Positions 1 to 7,729 of a stretch of 64,000 nt of DNA are shown piece after piece. How positions within the stretch are numbered: position 1 is the stretch's first letter; every line of letters begins with the position of its first letter. The position numbers were made by a program, and so were the translations under genes. The notes beneath the pieces are model-generated. The model saw only the letters and a program-made list of their open reading frames with translations. It was not told the DNA's origin and did no database searches. The stretch spans positions 3,843,501 to 3,907,500 of the forward strand of contig NZ_CP116936.1 of NCBI RefSeq assembly GCF_028475105.1. Reading direction: 5' to 3'. Origin of the DNA: Micromonospora sp. LH3U1 (GTDB lineage Bacteria > Actinomycetota > Actinomycetes > Mycobacteriales > Micromonosporaceae).

Positions 1-585
1 GTACATGTCGACCACGGCCGGGTCGAGAGTGGACAGGGTCGCCAGGTGCACCCGCTCGCCGGGACGGCTGGCGTTGCGCACCACACCGACCGGGGTGTCC
101 GGTGGCCGGTGCGCGCCGAGGATGCCGAGCGCCTTGCCGAGCTGCCAGTCCCGCGCCCGGCTGCGCGGGTTGTAGAACAGCGTCACGAAGTCACCCTCGG
201 CGGCGGCGGTCACCCGCCGCTCGATGACCTCCCACGGGGTGTGCAGGTCGGACAGGCTCACATAGGCGTGGTCGTGGCCGAGCGGGGCGCCGAGCAGCGC
301 ACCGGCGGCCAGCGCGGCGGTCACCCCGGGCACGCCCACCACGTCGATCCGCTCGTCGGCGTACTCCAGGGCGGGGCTGGCCATCGCGTACACCCCGGCG
401 TCGCCGGAGCCGATCAGCGCGACCGACCGGCCGGCGACGGCCTCGGCGACGGCGGTGCGAGCCCGCGCCTCCTCCGCGCCCAGCCCGCTGGAGAGCACCC
501 GGGTGCCAGGGCGGAGCACGTCGCGGACCTGGTCGAGGTACTGGTCGAGGCCGACCACCACGGCGGCGCGGCGCAGCTCGGTCAC
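1..585 (-). CDS. cobJ: Precorrin-3B C17-methyltransferase (CobJ/CbiH), partial and frameshifted at its N-terminus
   Basis: SAM-dependent ring-contraction methyltransferase of corrin synthesis. The frame is open from the GTG at 585 to the window edge. It contains VVVGLDQYLDQV, a SGLGAEE-type segment and the GSGDAGVYAMASP motif typical of corrin methylases, and the C-terminus lies outside the window. The first GTG lacks the N-terminal GLGPG SAM loop. That loop (VVGLGPGAADLRTP) is encoded just upstream in the CbiG frame. A single -1 shift in the C-run at 591-595 joins the two into one continuous CbiG-CobJ polypeptide. CbiG-CobJ fusions occur in actinobacteria, so this is probably one fused gene broken by a one-base deletion, a sequencing error or recoding. 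Function is secure. The true start and intactness are not. Confidence 0.8.
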   Translation of the reverse strand, partial: MTELRRAAVVVGLDQYLDQVRDVLRPGTRVLSSGLGAEEARARTAVAEAVAGRSVALIGSGDAGVYAMASPALEYADERIDVVGVPGVTAALAAGALLGAPLGHDHAYVSLSDLHTPWEVIERRVTAAAEGDFVTLFYNPRSRARDWQLGKALGILGAHRPPDTPVGVVRNASRPGERVHLATLSTLDPAVVDMY

Positions 586-1643
586 CGCGCGGGGGTGCGC
601 AGGTCGGCGGCGCCCGGTCCGAGCCCGACGACGGCCAGTCGGCCGCGCGGCGCGTGGCGGGCGACCGCCACGGTGGCCATGGCCGTCGCGGTCTTTCCCA
701 CCAGCAGCGTGGCGTCGTCCGGACGGCCCGCCGGGCCGAGCAGGGCCGCGGCCTCCGCCACGCTCGGGGTGCCGACCGCGGCGCGGACCACCTCGCTGGG
801 GTGCGGCACGTCGACCGCCGCCAGCCGCGTCACCGGCCAGGTCACCAGGGGTACGCCGAGCGTGTCGGCGGTGCTCAGGATGCCCGCCTCGTCGGCCTTG
901 ACGTCGGCGGTGGACAGGCAGCGCAGGCTTGCCGGGCTGAGGCCGGCGTCGGTCAGCACCCGGTGCAGCAGCTCCGCCACCTCGGCGGCGGGTACGCCCC
1001 GACTCGCGCCCACGCCGGCGACCAGCGACGGCGGCCGCAGCACGGCGGTCCGCTCGTCCAGCGGCACCATCCGGTCGGTGACCAGCAGCCGGTATCCGTC
1101 GTCCGTCGGGTCCTCGTCGGCGGCGCGCACGTTCGGGGGCAGTGCGGGCAACGGCCAGGCGGCGTCGGCGATCAGCCGGACCGGCTCGCCGTCCAGGATG
1201 GCCCGGGACACCGCCGCGACCGCGCCCTGCACGGGCCAGCCGAGGGTGTCCAGCCCTGGCAGGCCGACCGCGTCGGTGGCGGTGGTGATCACCGGTCGTG
1301 CGTCCAGCAGTGCGGCGACCCGCTCGGTGAGGTCGTTGCCGCCGCCGGCGTGCCCGCCGAGCAGCGCCACGGCGTGCCGGGCCGCCTCGTCGACGACCAC
1401 CACGGCCGGGTCGCTGCGCTTGTCGCCGAGCAGCGGCGCGAGGATCCGCACCACCGCGCCGGTGGCCAGGAACGCGACCACCGCGTCACACCCCGCCCAG
1501 GCGGCCCGCAGCGCGGCGGCCACGGTCTCGCCCTCGACCAGCCGGGCGTGCGGCCAGGCGGCGGCCAGGGTCTCGGCGTGCCGGCGGCCGGCGGCGGTGG
1601 CCGCCACCAGACCGATCCGGGCAGGCGGTTTCTGGTCGTTCAC
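582..1643 (-). CDS. cbiG: Cobalt-precorrin-5A hydrolase-like protein (CbiG), probable N-terminal half of a CbiG-CobJ fusion
   Basis: CbiG opens the ring-A delta-lactone of (cobalt-)precorrin-5A. The 353-residue product starts at the GTG that overlaps the cobL stop as GTGA (1640-1643). It shows the CbiG N-terminal region (FLATGAVVRILAPLL), a GGHAGGGNDL segment and the C-terminal CbiG domain (VAGVGASRGVPAAE). Its last ~18 residues (VVGLGPGAADLRTP) are not CbiG. They are the SAM-binding start of a CobJ domain, and the frame then stops at 582-584. The body of cobJ continues in the -1 frame. CbiG belongs to the anaerobic-type branch, yet the operon also has late-insertion cobN, so the pathway is a mosaic. 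Confidence 0.85.
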   Translation of the reverse strand: MNDQKPPARIGLVAATAAGRRHAETLAAAWPHARLVEGETVAAALRAAWAGCDAVVAFLATGAVVRILAPLLGDKRSDPAVVVVDEAARHAVALLGGHAGGGNDLTERVAALLDARPVITTATDAVGLPGLDTLGWPVQGAVAAVSRAILDGEPVRLIADAAWPLPALPPNVRAADEDPTDDGYRLLVTDRMVPLDERTAVLRPPSLVAGVGASRGVPAAEVAELLHRVLTDAGLSPASLRCLSTADVKADEAGILSTADTLGVPLVTWPVTRLAAVDVPHPSEVVRAAVGTPSVAEAAALLGPAGRPDDATLLVGKTATAMATVAVARHAPRGRLAVVGLGPGAADLRTPAR

Positions 1644-2892
1644 GGGCGCTCCCCGGTAAGGACGACCACCGGGTTGGTGGCCGCGAGGCGGATCGACCCG
1701 CCGGGCAGGTCGGCGAGGCGGGCGGCGGAGAGCTGACTGCCCTCGACCGTGTAGCCGGCAGCGCGCAGGAGGCCCACGGCCGGTGCGACCCGGTCCAGTG
1801 CGGCCAGGGTGAGCACCACCCGCTCGGGCTGGCGGGCCACCACGGCGGCGAGGACGTCGGCAGCGCCACCGCCGACGAAGACCGCGTCCGGCTCGGGCAG
1901 GCCGGCCAGTGCCTCCGGGGCACGCCCGGTGACGAGCCGGACGTACACGGCGTGCGCGGTGGCGTTGGCCCGGATGGTCGCGCCGGCCCCCGGGTCCTGT
2001 TCGACGGCGAGCACGGCCGCGCCGAGCAGCGCGCACTCGATGCCGACCGAGCCGCTGCCCGCGCCGACGTCCCACACCAGCCGGCCCAGCCGGGGCGCAG
2101 TCGCGCGACGACGAGGGCGCGGACCTCCGACTTGGTGATCATCGAGTCGCGGTGGGCGTACCGGGTCTCCGGCAGCGCCCAACCGCCTGCCGGCGCGGCG
2201 GCCGGCTGGTTGTCGGACCGCATCCCACCGGGGGTGACCCGATCCGGCGCGGACTCGGCAGGGTCGGGTGCGGCGAGGCTGAGCAGGACGTGTGGGTCGG
2301 CCCAGGTCTCGGCGGTGGCCTGCTCGGGGGTCACCTCGCGGATCCGTTCGGCGTCGGTGCCCAGATGCTCGGCGACCAGCAGGCGACGCGACCAGCCGAT
2401 CAGGCCGGCACCCACCTCTGCGGCACCGGCGCCGGGTGCGGTGAGCACCGCGACCAGCGGCAACGCCCGGCAGGCGTTCAGGGCCGGTCGCGGGTCGCGC
2501 CCGTGCGCCGTGACCACGGCGGCGCCGTCCCACGGCATCCCGGCGCGGGCGAACGCGGCGGCCACACTGGACACCGCCGGCACCACCCGCAGCGGCAGCC
2601 CGGCCGCCCGCAGCCGGCGGACGATGCCGAACAGGCCCGGGTCCCCGCTGGCCAGCACCACGGCGGGCACCCCGGCGTCGACGGCCTCGGCCAGGCGGTG
2701 CAGGGCGGGGGCGAGCGGCCCGAGGGCGACGGTGTCCACCCCGGCCGGTACGGGCACCGCGGCCAGGTGCCGGGCGGCCCCGACGACCAGTCCGGCGGCG
2801 GCCAGCACCGGTGCGAGCGCGGGGTGCGGCGATGCGCCGGCGGCGTCCAGCCCGACCACCGTCACGCCGGTCACCGGCTCCATCCGCGTCAC
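1640..2892 (-). CDS. cobL: Precorrin-6Y C5,15-methyltransferase (decarboxylating) CobL, frameshifted
   Basis: CobL is a CbiE-CbiT fusion that methylates C5 and C15 and decarboxylates the ring-C acetate. The CbiE half (VVGLDAAGASPHPAL, LASGDPGLFG, VPAVSSVAAAFAR) runs from the GTG at 2892, which overlaps the cbiD stop as GTGA. An ATG at 2883 is an alternative start. It reaches SMITKSEVRALVVARLRP. The CbiT half (VWDVGAGSGSVGIEC, the class I SAM motif) lies in the -1 frame and ends at 1640. The switch falls at the CCCC run at 2092-2095. A -1 slip, or one restored base, gives a collinear ~417-residue CobL of normal length. As written the gene is broken: the upstream frame reads on to 1486 as nonsense. 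Confidence 0.85.
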
Positions 2893-4040
2893 CGGGGCCA
2901 CCGGCCGGACGAGGCGACGACGCGGGCGCCGGCGAAGTCGACCATCGCCACGTCCACGGTGACCGTCGGCCCCGCGAAGCGCCGCAGCACCTGGCGGACC
3001 CGCTGGCAGAGCAGGTCGCCGGCCGGGGTGAGCAGCCCGGCGGTCTCCCACAGCTCGTACGCGTGCCGCCCGGTGTTGGCCTCGGTCACGGCGGCGACGA
3101 GCGACGGGTCGCCACCGGCCTCGGCGGTCACGGCGCCGAGCAGGGAGAGGTCCACCGTGGAGCGCGTGTAGTGCGTCATCAGCACACCGGCGGCGAGTTT
3201 GGCCAGCTTGCCGGCCATGCCGACGAAGACCACCCCGGTCATCGCGTCGCCCACGGCGGCGGTCACCGCGGCACCGGTGAAGTCGCCGACCTCGACGAAG
3301 CAGACCTCGGGCAGGTCCGGCAGCAGCGCGCGGGCGGCCCGCTCGGTACGCCCGCCGGTGCAGAGCACCACGGTCCGCTCACCCTGGGCGGCCATCACGT
3401 GCACGGCCTGGACGACGCTGGCCCGCCACGACGCGGTGGAGAAGGGACGAACGATCCCGGTGGTGCCGAGGATCGAGATGCCGCCGAGGATGCCGAGCCG
3501 CCGGTTGGTGGTCTTGCGGGCCATGATCTCGCCCCGGGGCACGCTGATCACCACGCGGACGCCGACCTCGCTGAGGTCGACCACCTCGGCCACCGCCTCG
3601 CCGATCATCCGGCGCGGGGTGTCGTTGATCGCGGGGCCGCCGACCGTGAGCCCGAGGCCGGGCTTGGTGACCGTGCCGACGCCGGCACCACCCGCGAGCC
3701 GCAGGCCGGGGACGTCGGTCCAGTCCACGGTGGCGGTCAGTTCGGCCCCGTGGGTGACGTCCGGGTCGTCCCCGGCGTCCTTGACGACGACGGCCTCGGC
3801 CCGGACCGGCGGGGTGCCGGTCACCTCGCAGCGTTCCACCGGGAAGCGCACCCGACGCCCTGCGGGCAGACCGATCTCCACCTCCGGCTGGATCTCCCCG
3901 GTGACCAGGGCGGTGAGCGCGGCCTTGGCCGCCGCCGTCGCGCAGGCGCCGGTGGTCCAGCCGGTCCGCAGGGCGGTGGGCCGGACCTTCGCGGTACGCG
4001 GCAGGTCCGGCTCACGCAGCGGTGGCTCGGCGTACGTCAT
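2889..4040 (-). CDS. cbiD: Cobalt-precorrin-5B C1-methyltransferase (CbiD)
   Basis: CbiD transfers a methyl group to C1 of the macrocycle in the anaerobic-type pathway. The 383-residue product starts at an ATG overlapping the cobM stop (ATGA, 4037-4040). It carries family hallmarks: LRTGWTTGACATAAAKAA near residue 24, VGTVTKPGLGL, INDTPRRMI, and GGISILGTTGIVRPFS, the conserved nucleotide-binding-like loop. Longer upstream reading is possible but would run into cobM, and the coupled ATG fits the rest of the operon. It sits between cobM and cobL. Its presence with cbiG and without an evident cobG or cobF in the window marks a mosaic pathway. Confidence 0.95.
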   Translation of the reverse strand: MTYAEPPLREPDLPRTAKVRPTALRTGWTTGACATAAAKAALTALVTGEIQPEVEIGLPAGRRVRFPVERCEVTGTPPVRAEAVVVKDAGDDPDVTHGAELTATVDWTDVPGLRLAGGAGVGTVTKPGLGLTVGGPAINDTPRRMIGEAVAEVVDLSEVGVRVVISVPRGEIMARKTTNRRLGILGGISILGTTGIVRPFSTASWRASVVQAVHVMAAQGERTVVLCTGGRTERAARALLPDLPEVCFVEVGDFTGAAVTAAVGDAMTGVVFVGMAGKLAKLAAGVLMTHYTRSTVDLSLLGAVTAEAGGDPSLVAAVTEANTGRHAYELWETAGLLTPAGDLLCQRVRQVLRRFAGPTVTVDVAMVDFAGARVVASSGRWPR

Positions 4041-4882
4041 GGTGTGTGCCCCGGTGTGGCTGTCCCCCCGGTGCGGGCGCCCGCCTGGCGGCGCAGCTCG
4101 GCGCGGGCGGCCGGCTCGGCCCGGCGGAAGGTGTGGAAGTGCCCGGGGTGGTAGAGGTGCGAGCGGGTGCCCTCGGCGGCGAGGGCCGGCCCGACCAGGA
4201 AGAGGGTGTGCTTCCACAGCTTGTGCTGCTTGACCGTCTCCTCCAGGGTGCCGACCGTGCAGCGCACCACCAGTTCGTCCGGCCAGGTCGCCTGGTACCC
4301 CACCACGGCCGGGGTGTCCGCCGGGTAGCCGCCGGCCAGCAACTCGGCCTGCACCTGCCCGGAGCGGGCGGCGGAGAGGAACAGCGCCATGGTGGTGCCG
4401 TGCCGGGCGAAGTCACGGACCCGCTCGCCGGGCGGCATCGGGGTCTTGCCGCCTTCGAGGCGGGTGAGGATCACCGACTGGGCCACCTCGGGCACGGTCA
4501 GCTCCCGCCCGACGATCGCCGCGACGGCGGTGAACGAGGACACGCCGGGCACGATCTCGACGGCCAGGCCGAGCGCCCGGCACAGGTCCAGCTGCTCCTG
4601 CACCGCACCCCACAGCGACGGGTCGCCGGAGTGGATCCGGGCCACGGTCAGCCCCTGCTCGGCGGCCCGCTCGTAGAGCGGCAGGACGCCCTCGATGGGC
4701 AGCTGCGACGAGTCGATGATCTCCGCGCCGGGGCGGGCGTGGTCGAGCACGTCGGCGTGCACCAGGCTGGCCGCCCAGATCACGATGTCCGCCGCGGCGA
4801 TCACCCGGGCGGCCCGCAGGGTCAGCAGGTCCGCCGCCCCGGGTCCGGCACCGACGAACCACACCTTGCCGTCGCTGGTCAC
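4037..4882 (-). CDS. cobM: Precorrin-4 C11-methyltransferase (CobM/CbiF)
   Basis: SAM-dependent methyltransferase that adds the C11 methyl group. The 281-residue product begins MTSDGKVWFVGAGPGAADLLT, a classical corrin-methylase SAM loop. It also contains RIHSGDPSLWGAVQEQ, IVPGVSSFTA and the C-terminal LFLVGPAL segment. Length matches the family (about 250-280) with a short Gly/Thr-rich C-terminal tail. Start and stop are both coupled to the neighbours by four-base overlaps (with cobI at 4879-4882 and cbiD at 4037-4040), which indicates translational coupling in one mRNA. Confidence 0.96.
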   Translation of the reverse strand: MTSDGKVWFVGAGPGAADLLTLRAARVIAAADIVIWAASLVHADVLDHARPGAEIIDSSQLPIEGVLPLYERAAEQGLTVARIHSGDPSLWGAVQEQLDLCRALGLAVEIVPGVSSFTAVAAIVGRELTVPEVAQSVILTRLEGGKTPMPPGERVRDFARHGTTMALFLSAARSGQVQAELLAGGYPADTPAVVGYQATWPDELVVRCTVGTLEETVKQHKLWKHTLFLVGPALAAEGTRSHLYHPGHFHTFRRAEPAARAELRRQAGARTGGTATPGHTP

Positions 4883-5658
4883 AGCTTTCCTCCTCGTTGG
4901 TCGCGGCGGGCCGGGACCAGCAGCGTCGACAGGTACGGCAGGTCGTGCTCGGTGTCGTCGACCGGCCCGATCCGTTCACCGGGCAGCCCCAGGCTGCGTC
5001 CGAGCACCGCGTCGGAGCGCCGGCCCTGTCGGCGCAGCTCGGCGAGCAGTTCCGGGTGCCGCCGCCAGCCCTTGTAGACGACGACGGTGCCCGGCCCGGC
5101 GAGGGCGTCGGCGAACAGCGCCAGGCCCGCGGTGGCCGGCAGCAGGGTCAGCGGCTCGCGGCCCTCACAGAGCGGGGTACCGCTGCGCGCCGCCAACTCC
5201 TGCATGGCGGTGACACCGGGCACGGTCGCCACCCGCACCGCCGGGCGCAGGGCCCGGACGCTCTGCGCCAGATACCCGAAGGTGGAGTAGACGTTGGGGT
5301 CACCGATGGTGGCGAAGGCCAGTGACCGCGCGCCCGCGTCGATCGTCTCGGCCACCACCCGGGCCGCGTCGTCCCAGGCTGCCGTCCGACGGGCGGTCAC
5401 TCCGCCCCGGTCGTCCAGGGCGAACGGCAGCCGGCGCAGGCGGTCCGCCGCGACGTGGGCCCGCACGGTCCGTTCAGCGCGCCCGGCGTCCACGCCCGAC
5501 GGCGTCGGACCGGCGGTCGCGGTGGGCTCGGCCCGGTCCGCCATCACGGGTACGAAGACCACGTCGGCCTCGCGCAGAATCCGCACCGCCTTGACGGTGA
5601 GCAGTTCCGGGTCGCCGGGGCCGACACCCACCCCGGTCAGCGTGGCGTCGGCGCTCAT
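4879..5658 (-). CDS. cobI: Precorrin-2 C20-methyltransferase (CobI)
   Basis: CobI methylates C20 of precorrin-2, the first step committing uroporphyrinoid to corrin. The 259-residue product starts MSADATLTGVGVGPGDPELLTV, with the SAM loop at residues ~10-16. It contains FATIGDPNVYSTFGYL and VATVPGVTAMQELAA. The reading frame stays open upstream of 5658, but the SAM loop position and the four-base overlap with cobB (5655-5658) fix this ATG. It is a stand-alone CobI, unlike the CobIJ fusion of mycobacteria; here CobJ is linked to CbiG instead. Confidence 0.95.
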   Translation of the reverse strand: MSADATLTGVGVGPGDPELLTVKAVRILREADVVFVPVMADRAEPTATAGPTPSGVDAGRAERTVRAHVAADRLRRLPFALDDRGGVTARRTAAWDDAARVVAETIDAGARSLAFATIGDPNVYSTFGYLAQSVRALRPAVRVATVPGVTAMQELAARSGTPLCEGREPLTLLPATAGLALFADALAGPGTVVVYKGWRRHPELLAELRRQGRRSDAVLGRSLGLPGERIGPVDDTEHDLPYLSTLLVPARRDQRGGKL

Positions 5659-7016
5659 CGGCACGCCTCGACGAGCCGGCGGGCCGCGTCCGGGTGACCG
5701 GCCCAGTGGGTGTGCAGGTAGGAGGCGTGCACCTTGCCGGTGACGAAGCCGTGTTCCGCGTCGTCCCAGTGCCACGCCGGCCGGTCGCCGTGCCCCGGGT
5801 CGGTGGTGGTGCGGTGGAACTCGTGGCCGCGTACGGGCTCGCCGGCGAGGGCCACCGGGGAGTCGGTGACGGCCGTCGCCTCGCGGTAGCCGAGGGTGAG
5901 CCGGCCGGTCATCCGGGCGGTCAGGTCGAGCCGGCCGCACATGGGTACGCCGTCCAGGGACCGCCCGAGGTAGAGCAGCCCGGCGCACTCGGCCACGATC
6001 GGCCCGTCGAAGTCGGCCAGTTCGGCGCGGAGCCCGGCGTTACTGGCCAGCGCCTCCGCGTACGCCTCGGGAAAGCCGCCGCCGATGACCACCGCACGGG
6101 TGCCGGCGGGCAGCGCCGGGTCGCGCAGCGGGTCGACGGTGACCACATCCGCGCCGGCCGCGGCGAGCAGCTCGGCGGTCTCCGCGTACGAGAAGGTGAA
6201 GGCGGGACCACCGGCGAGGGCGACCCGTGGTCGCTCGACGCCGGCCGGCCCGCCGACGGCGGCGACCGGGTCCCACGCCGGGACGGTCAGCGGCGGGGCG
6301 CTACGGGCCAGGTCGAGCACGGCGTCGAGGTCCACGGTGGCCTCGACCAGCTCGGCGAGCGCGGTGACGATCGCGAGGGACTCGGGTGCCCGTTCGGCGA
6401 CGGGGACCAACCCGAGGTGCCGGGCCGGCGCGGCCACCTCGGTGGCGCGGGTGACGGCCCCGAGGACCGGCACGCCCACCTCTGCGAGGGCGTCGCGCAG
6501 CAGTGTCTCGTGCCGGGGCGAACCGACCCGGTTGAGGATCACCCCGCCGATCCGCACCGCCGGGTCGAACGCGGCCATGCCCAACGTCAGCGCGGCGGCC
6601 GAGCGGCCCTGCGCGGTGGTATCCAGCACCAGCAGCACGGGTGCCTCGATGAGCCGGGCGACGTGGGCCGTGGAGGCGTAGTCACGCCGGCCGACCGCGC
6701 CGTCGTGCAGGCCCATGACGCCCTCCACCACGGCGATGTCGGCGGGCGTCGGCACGCTCGCGCCGTGCCGCAGCAACGGTGCGATCCGCTCGGGGCCGAC
6801 CAGGAACGGGTCGAGGTTGCGACCGGCCCGACCAGCGGCGAGGGCGTGGTAGCCGGGGTCGATGTAGTCCGGGCCGACCTTGTGCGGGCTGACCGTCAGG
6901 CCGCGACGGCGCAGCGCGGCGAGCAGTCCGGTGGCCACGGTCGTCTTACCGTGGCCACTGGCCGGCGCGGCGACGACCACCCGGGGCAGCGGCCACGGTT
7001 CTGCGGGGACGTTCAC
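5655..7016 (-). CDS. cobB: Hydrogenobyrinate/cobyrinate a,c-diamide synthase (CobB/CbiA)
   Basis: ATP- and glutamine-dependent amidation of the a and c acetate side chains. The 453-residue product has the P-loop PASGHGKTT (residues ~18-26), then HKVGPDYIDPGYH. It also has VVEGVMGLHDG, and a C-terminal class I glutamine amidotransferase domain with VIGGGFPEAY, the nucleophile loop VAECAGLLYLG and the terminal catalytic-type HFH-like region (YLHTHWAGHPD). Start is the GTG at 7016, which overlaps the cobO stop as GTGA; another GTG lies one codon upstream. It acts on the product of the methylation series encoded downstream. Confidence 0.96.
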   Translation of the reverse strand: MNVPAEPWPLPRVVVAAPASGHGKTTVATGLLAALRRRGLTVSPHKVGPDYIDPGYHALAAGRAGRNLDPFLVGPERIAPLLRHGASVPTPADIAVVEGVMGLHDGAVGRRDYASTAHVARLIEAPVLLVLDTTAQGRSAAALTLGMAAFDPAVRIGGVILNRVGSPRHETLLRDALAEVGVPVLGAVTRATEVAAPARHLGLVPVAERAPESLAIVTALAELVEATVDLDAVLDLARSAPPLTVPAWDPVAAVGGPAGVERPRVALAGGPAFTFSYAETAELLAAAGADVVTVDPLRDPALPAGTRAVVIGGGFPEAYAEALASNAGLRAELADFDGPIVAECAGLLYLGRSLDGVPMCGRLDLTARMTGRLTLGYREATAVTDSPVALAGEPVRGHEFHRTTTDPGHGDRPAWHWDDAEHGFVTGKVHASYLHTHWAGHPDAARRLVEACR

Positions 7017-7624
7017 CACTCGATGCCCTTCTGGCCCTTCTGGCCGGCGTCCATCGGGTGCTTGACCTTGGTCAGCTCGGCCACCAGGTCGGCGGCGGCG
7101 ACCAGGCGCGGGTCGGCGTCCCGGCCGGTGATGACGACGTGTTGGAAGCCGGGCCGGTCGGCCAGGGTGGCGACCACCTCGTCGACGTCCACCCAGCCCC
7201 ACTTCATCGGGTAGGTGAACTCATCCAGCACGTACAGCCCGTAGCGCTCGCCGGCCAGGTCACGCTGGATCTGCCGCCAGCCCTCCAGCGCGTCCGCGGC
7301 GTGGTCGGCGTCGCCGCCGCGCTGGATCCACGACCAGCCCTCGCCCATCTTGTGCCAAGCCACCGGCGCGCCCTGGCCGGTGCGCTCGTGCACCTCGCCG
7401 AGCGCCCGGAAGGCGTTCTCCTCCCCCACCCGCCACTTCGCGCTCTTGACGAACTGGAACACCCCGACCGGCAGACCGGCCGTCCAGGCCCGCAACGCCA
7501 ACCCGAAGGCCGCCGTCGACTTCCCCTTCATCTGTCCGGTGTGGACCATCAGCAGTGGCCGGTGCCGCCGCTGCCGGGTAGTCAACCCGTCAGTAGGCAC
7601 GTTGCTCGGCCGTCCCTGCGGCAT
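7013..7624 (-). CDS. cobO: Cob(I)yrinic acid a,c-diamide adenosyltransferase (CobO/BtuR)
   Basis: Transfers the 5'-deoxyadenosyl group from ATP to the corrinoid cobalt. The 203-residue product has an N-terminal basic stretch, the P-loop HTGQMKGKST (residues ~28-37) and FQFVKSAKW. It also has WHKMGEGWSW, YVLDEFTYPMKWGWVD, ITGRDADPRL and a C-terminal HPMDAGQKGQKGIEW, all characteristic of CobO. The ATG at 7624 is chosen because residues further upstream come from palindromic non-coding DNA and match no CobO. It is separated from the chelatase gene by a ~70-bp gap holding a long palindrome. Confidence 0.96.
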   Translation of the reverse strand: MPQGRPSNVPTDGLTTRQRRHRPLLMVHTGQMKGKSTAAFGLALRAWTAGLPVGVFQFVKSAKWRVGEENAFRALGEVHERTGQGAPVAWHKMGEGWSWIQRGGDADHAADALEGWRQIQRDLAGERYGLYVLDEFTYPMKWGWVDVDEVVATLADRPGFQHVVITGRDADPRLVAAADLVAELTKVKHPMDAGQKGQKGIEW

Positions 7625-7651
7625 CAGCGATCTCCCCATCCCGCGAGCACT

Positions 7652-7729
7652 CCCGCGATCTTGCAGTTTCGGTCTGCCATAAGTGCACTTTGTCCCGTCA
7701 TGCCGCGACAGGAAGCGCAAGATCGCGGG
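7652..7729. repeat. Long palindrome between the chelatase gene and cobO (family 3)
   Basis: Two perfect 13-nt arms, CCCGCGATCTTGC at 7652-7664 and GCAAGATCGCGGG at 7717-7729, flank a 52-nt spacer that is less G+C-rich than its surroundings. The right arm lies inside the 3' end of the upstream chelatase gene and encodes part of its last residues (PRDLALPVAA). In the mRNA it would form a stable stem between two operon genes. It could be a terminator or attenuator, an mRNA-stability element or an inserted palindromic repeat. No T-tract follows. Confidence 0.7.

Noticed and set aside
46..1659. A 537-codon open frame on the plus strand opposite cobJ/cbiG
   Set aside because: Low-complexity Arg/Ala/Ser translation with no motifs; a by-product of third-position G/C bias on the antisense of recognised cob genes.
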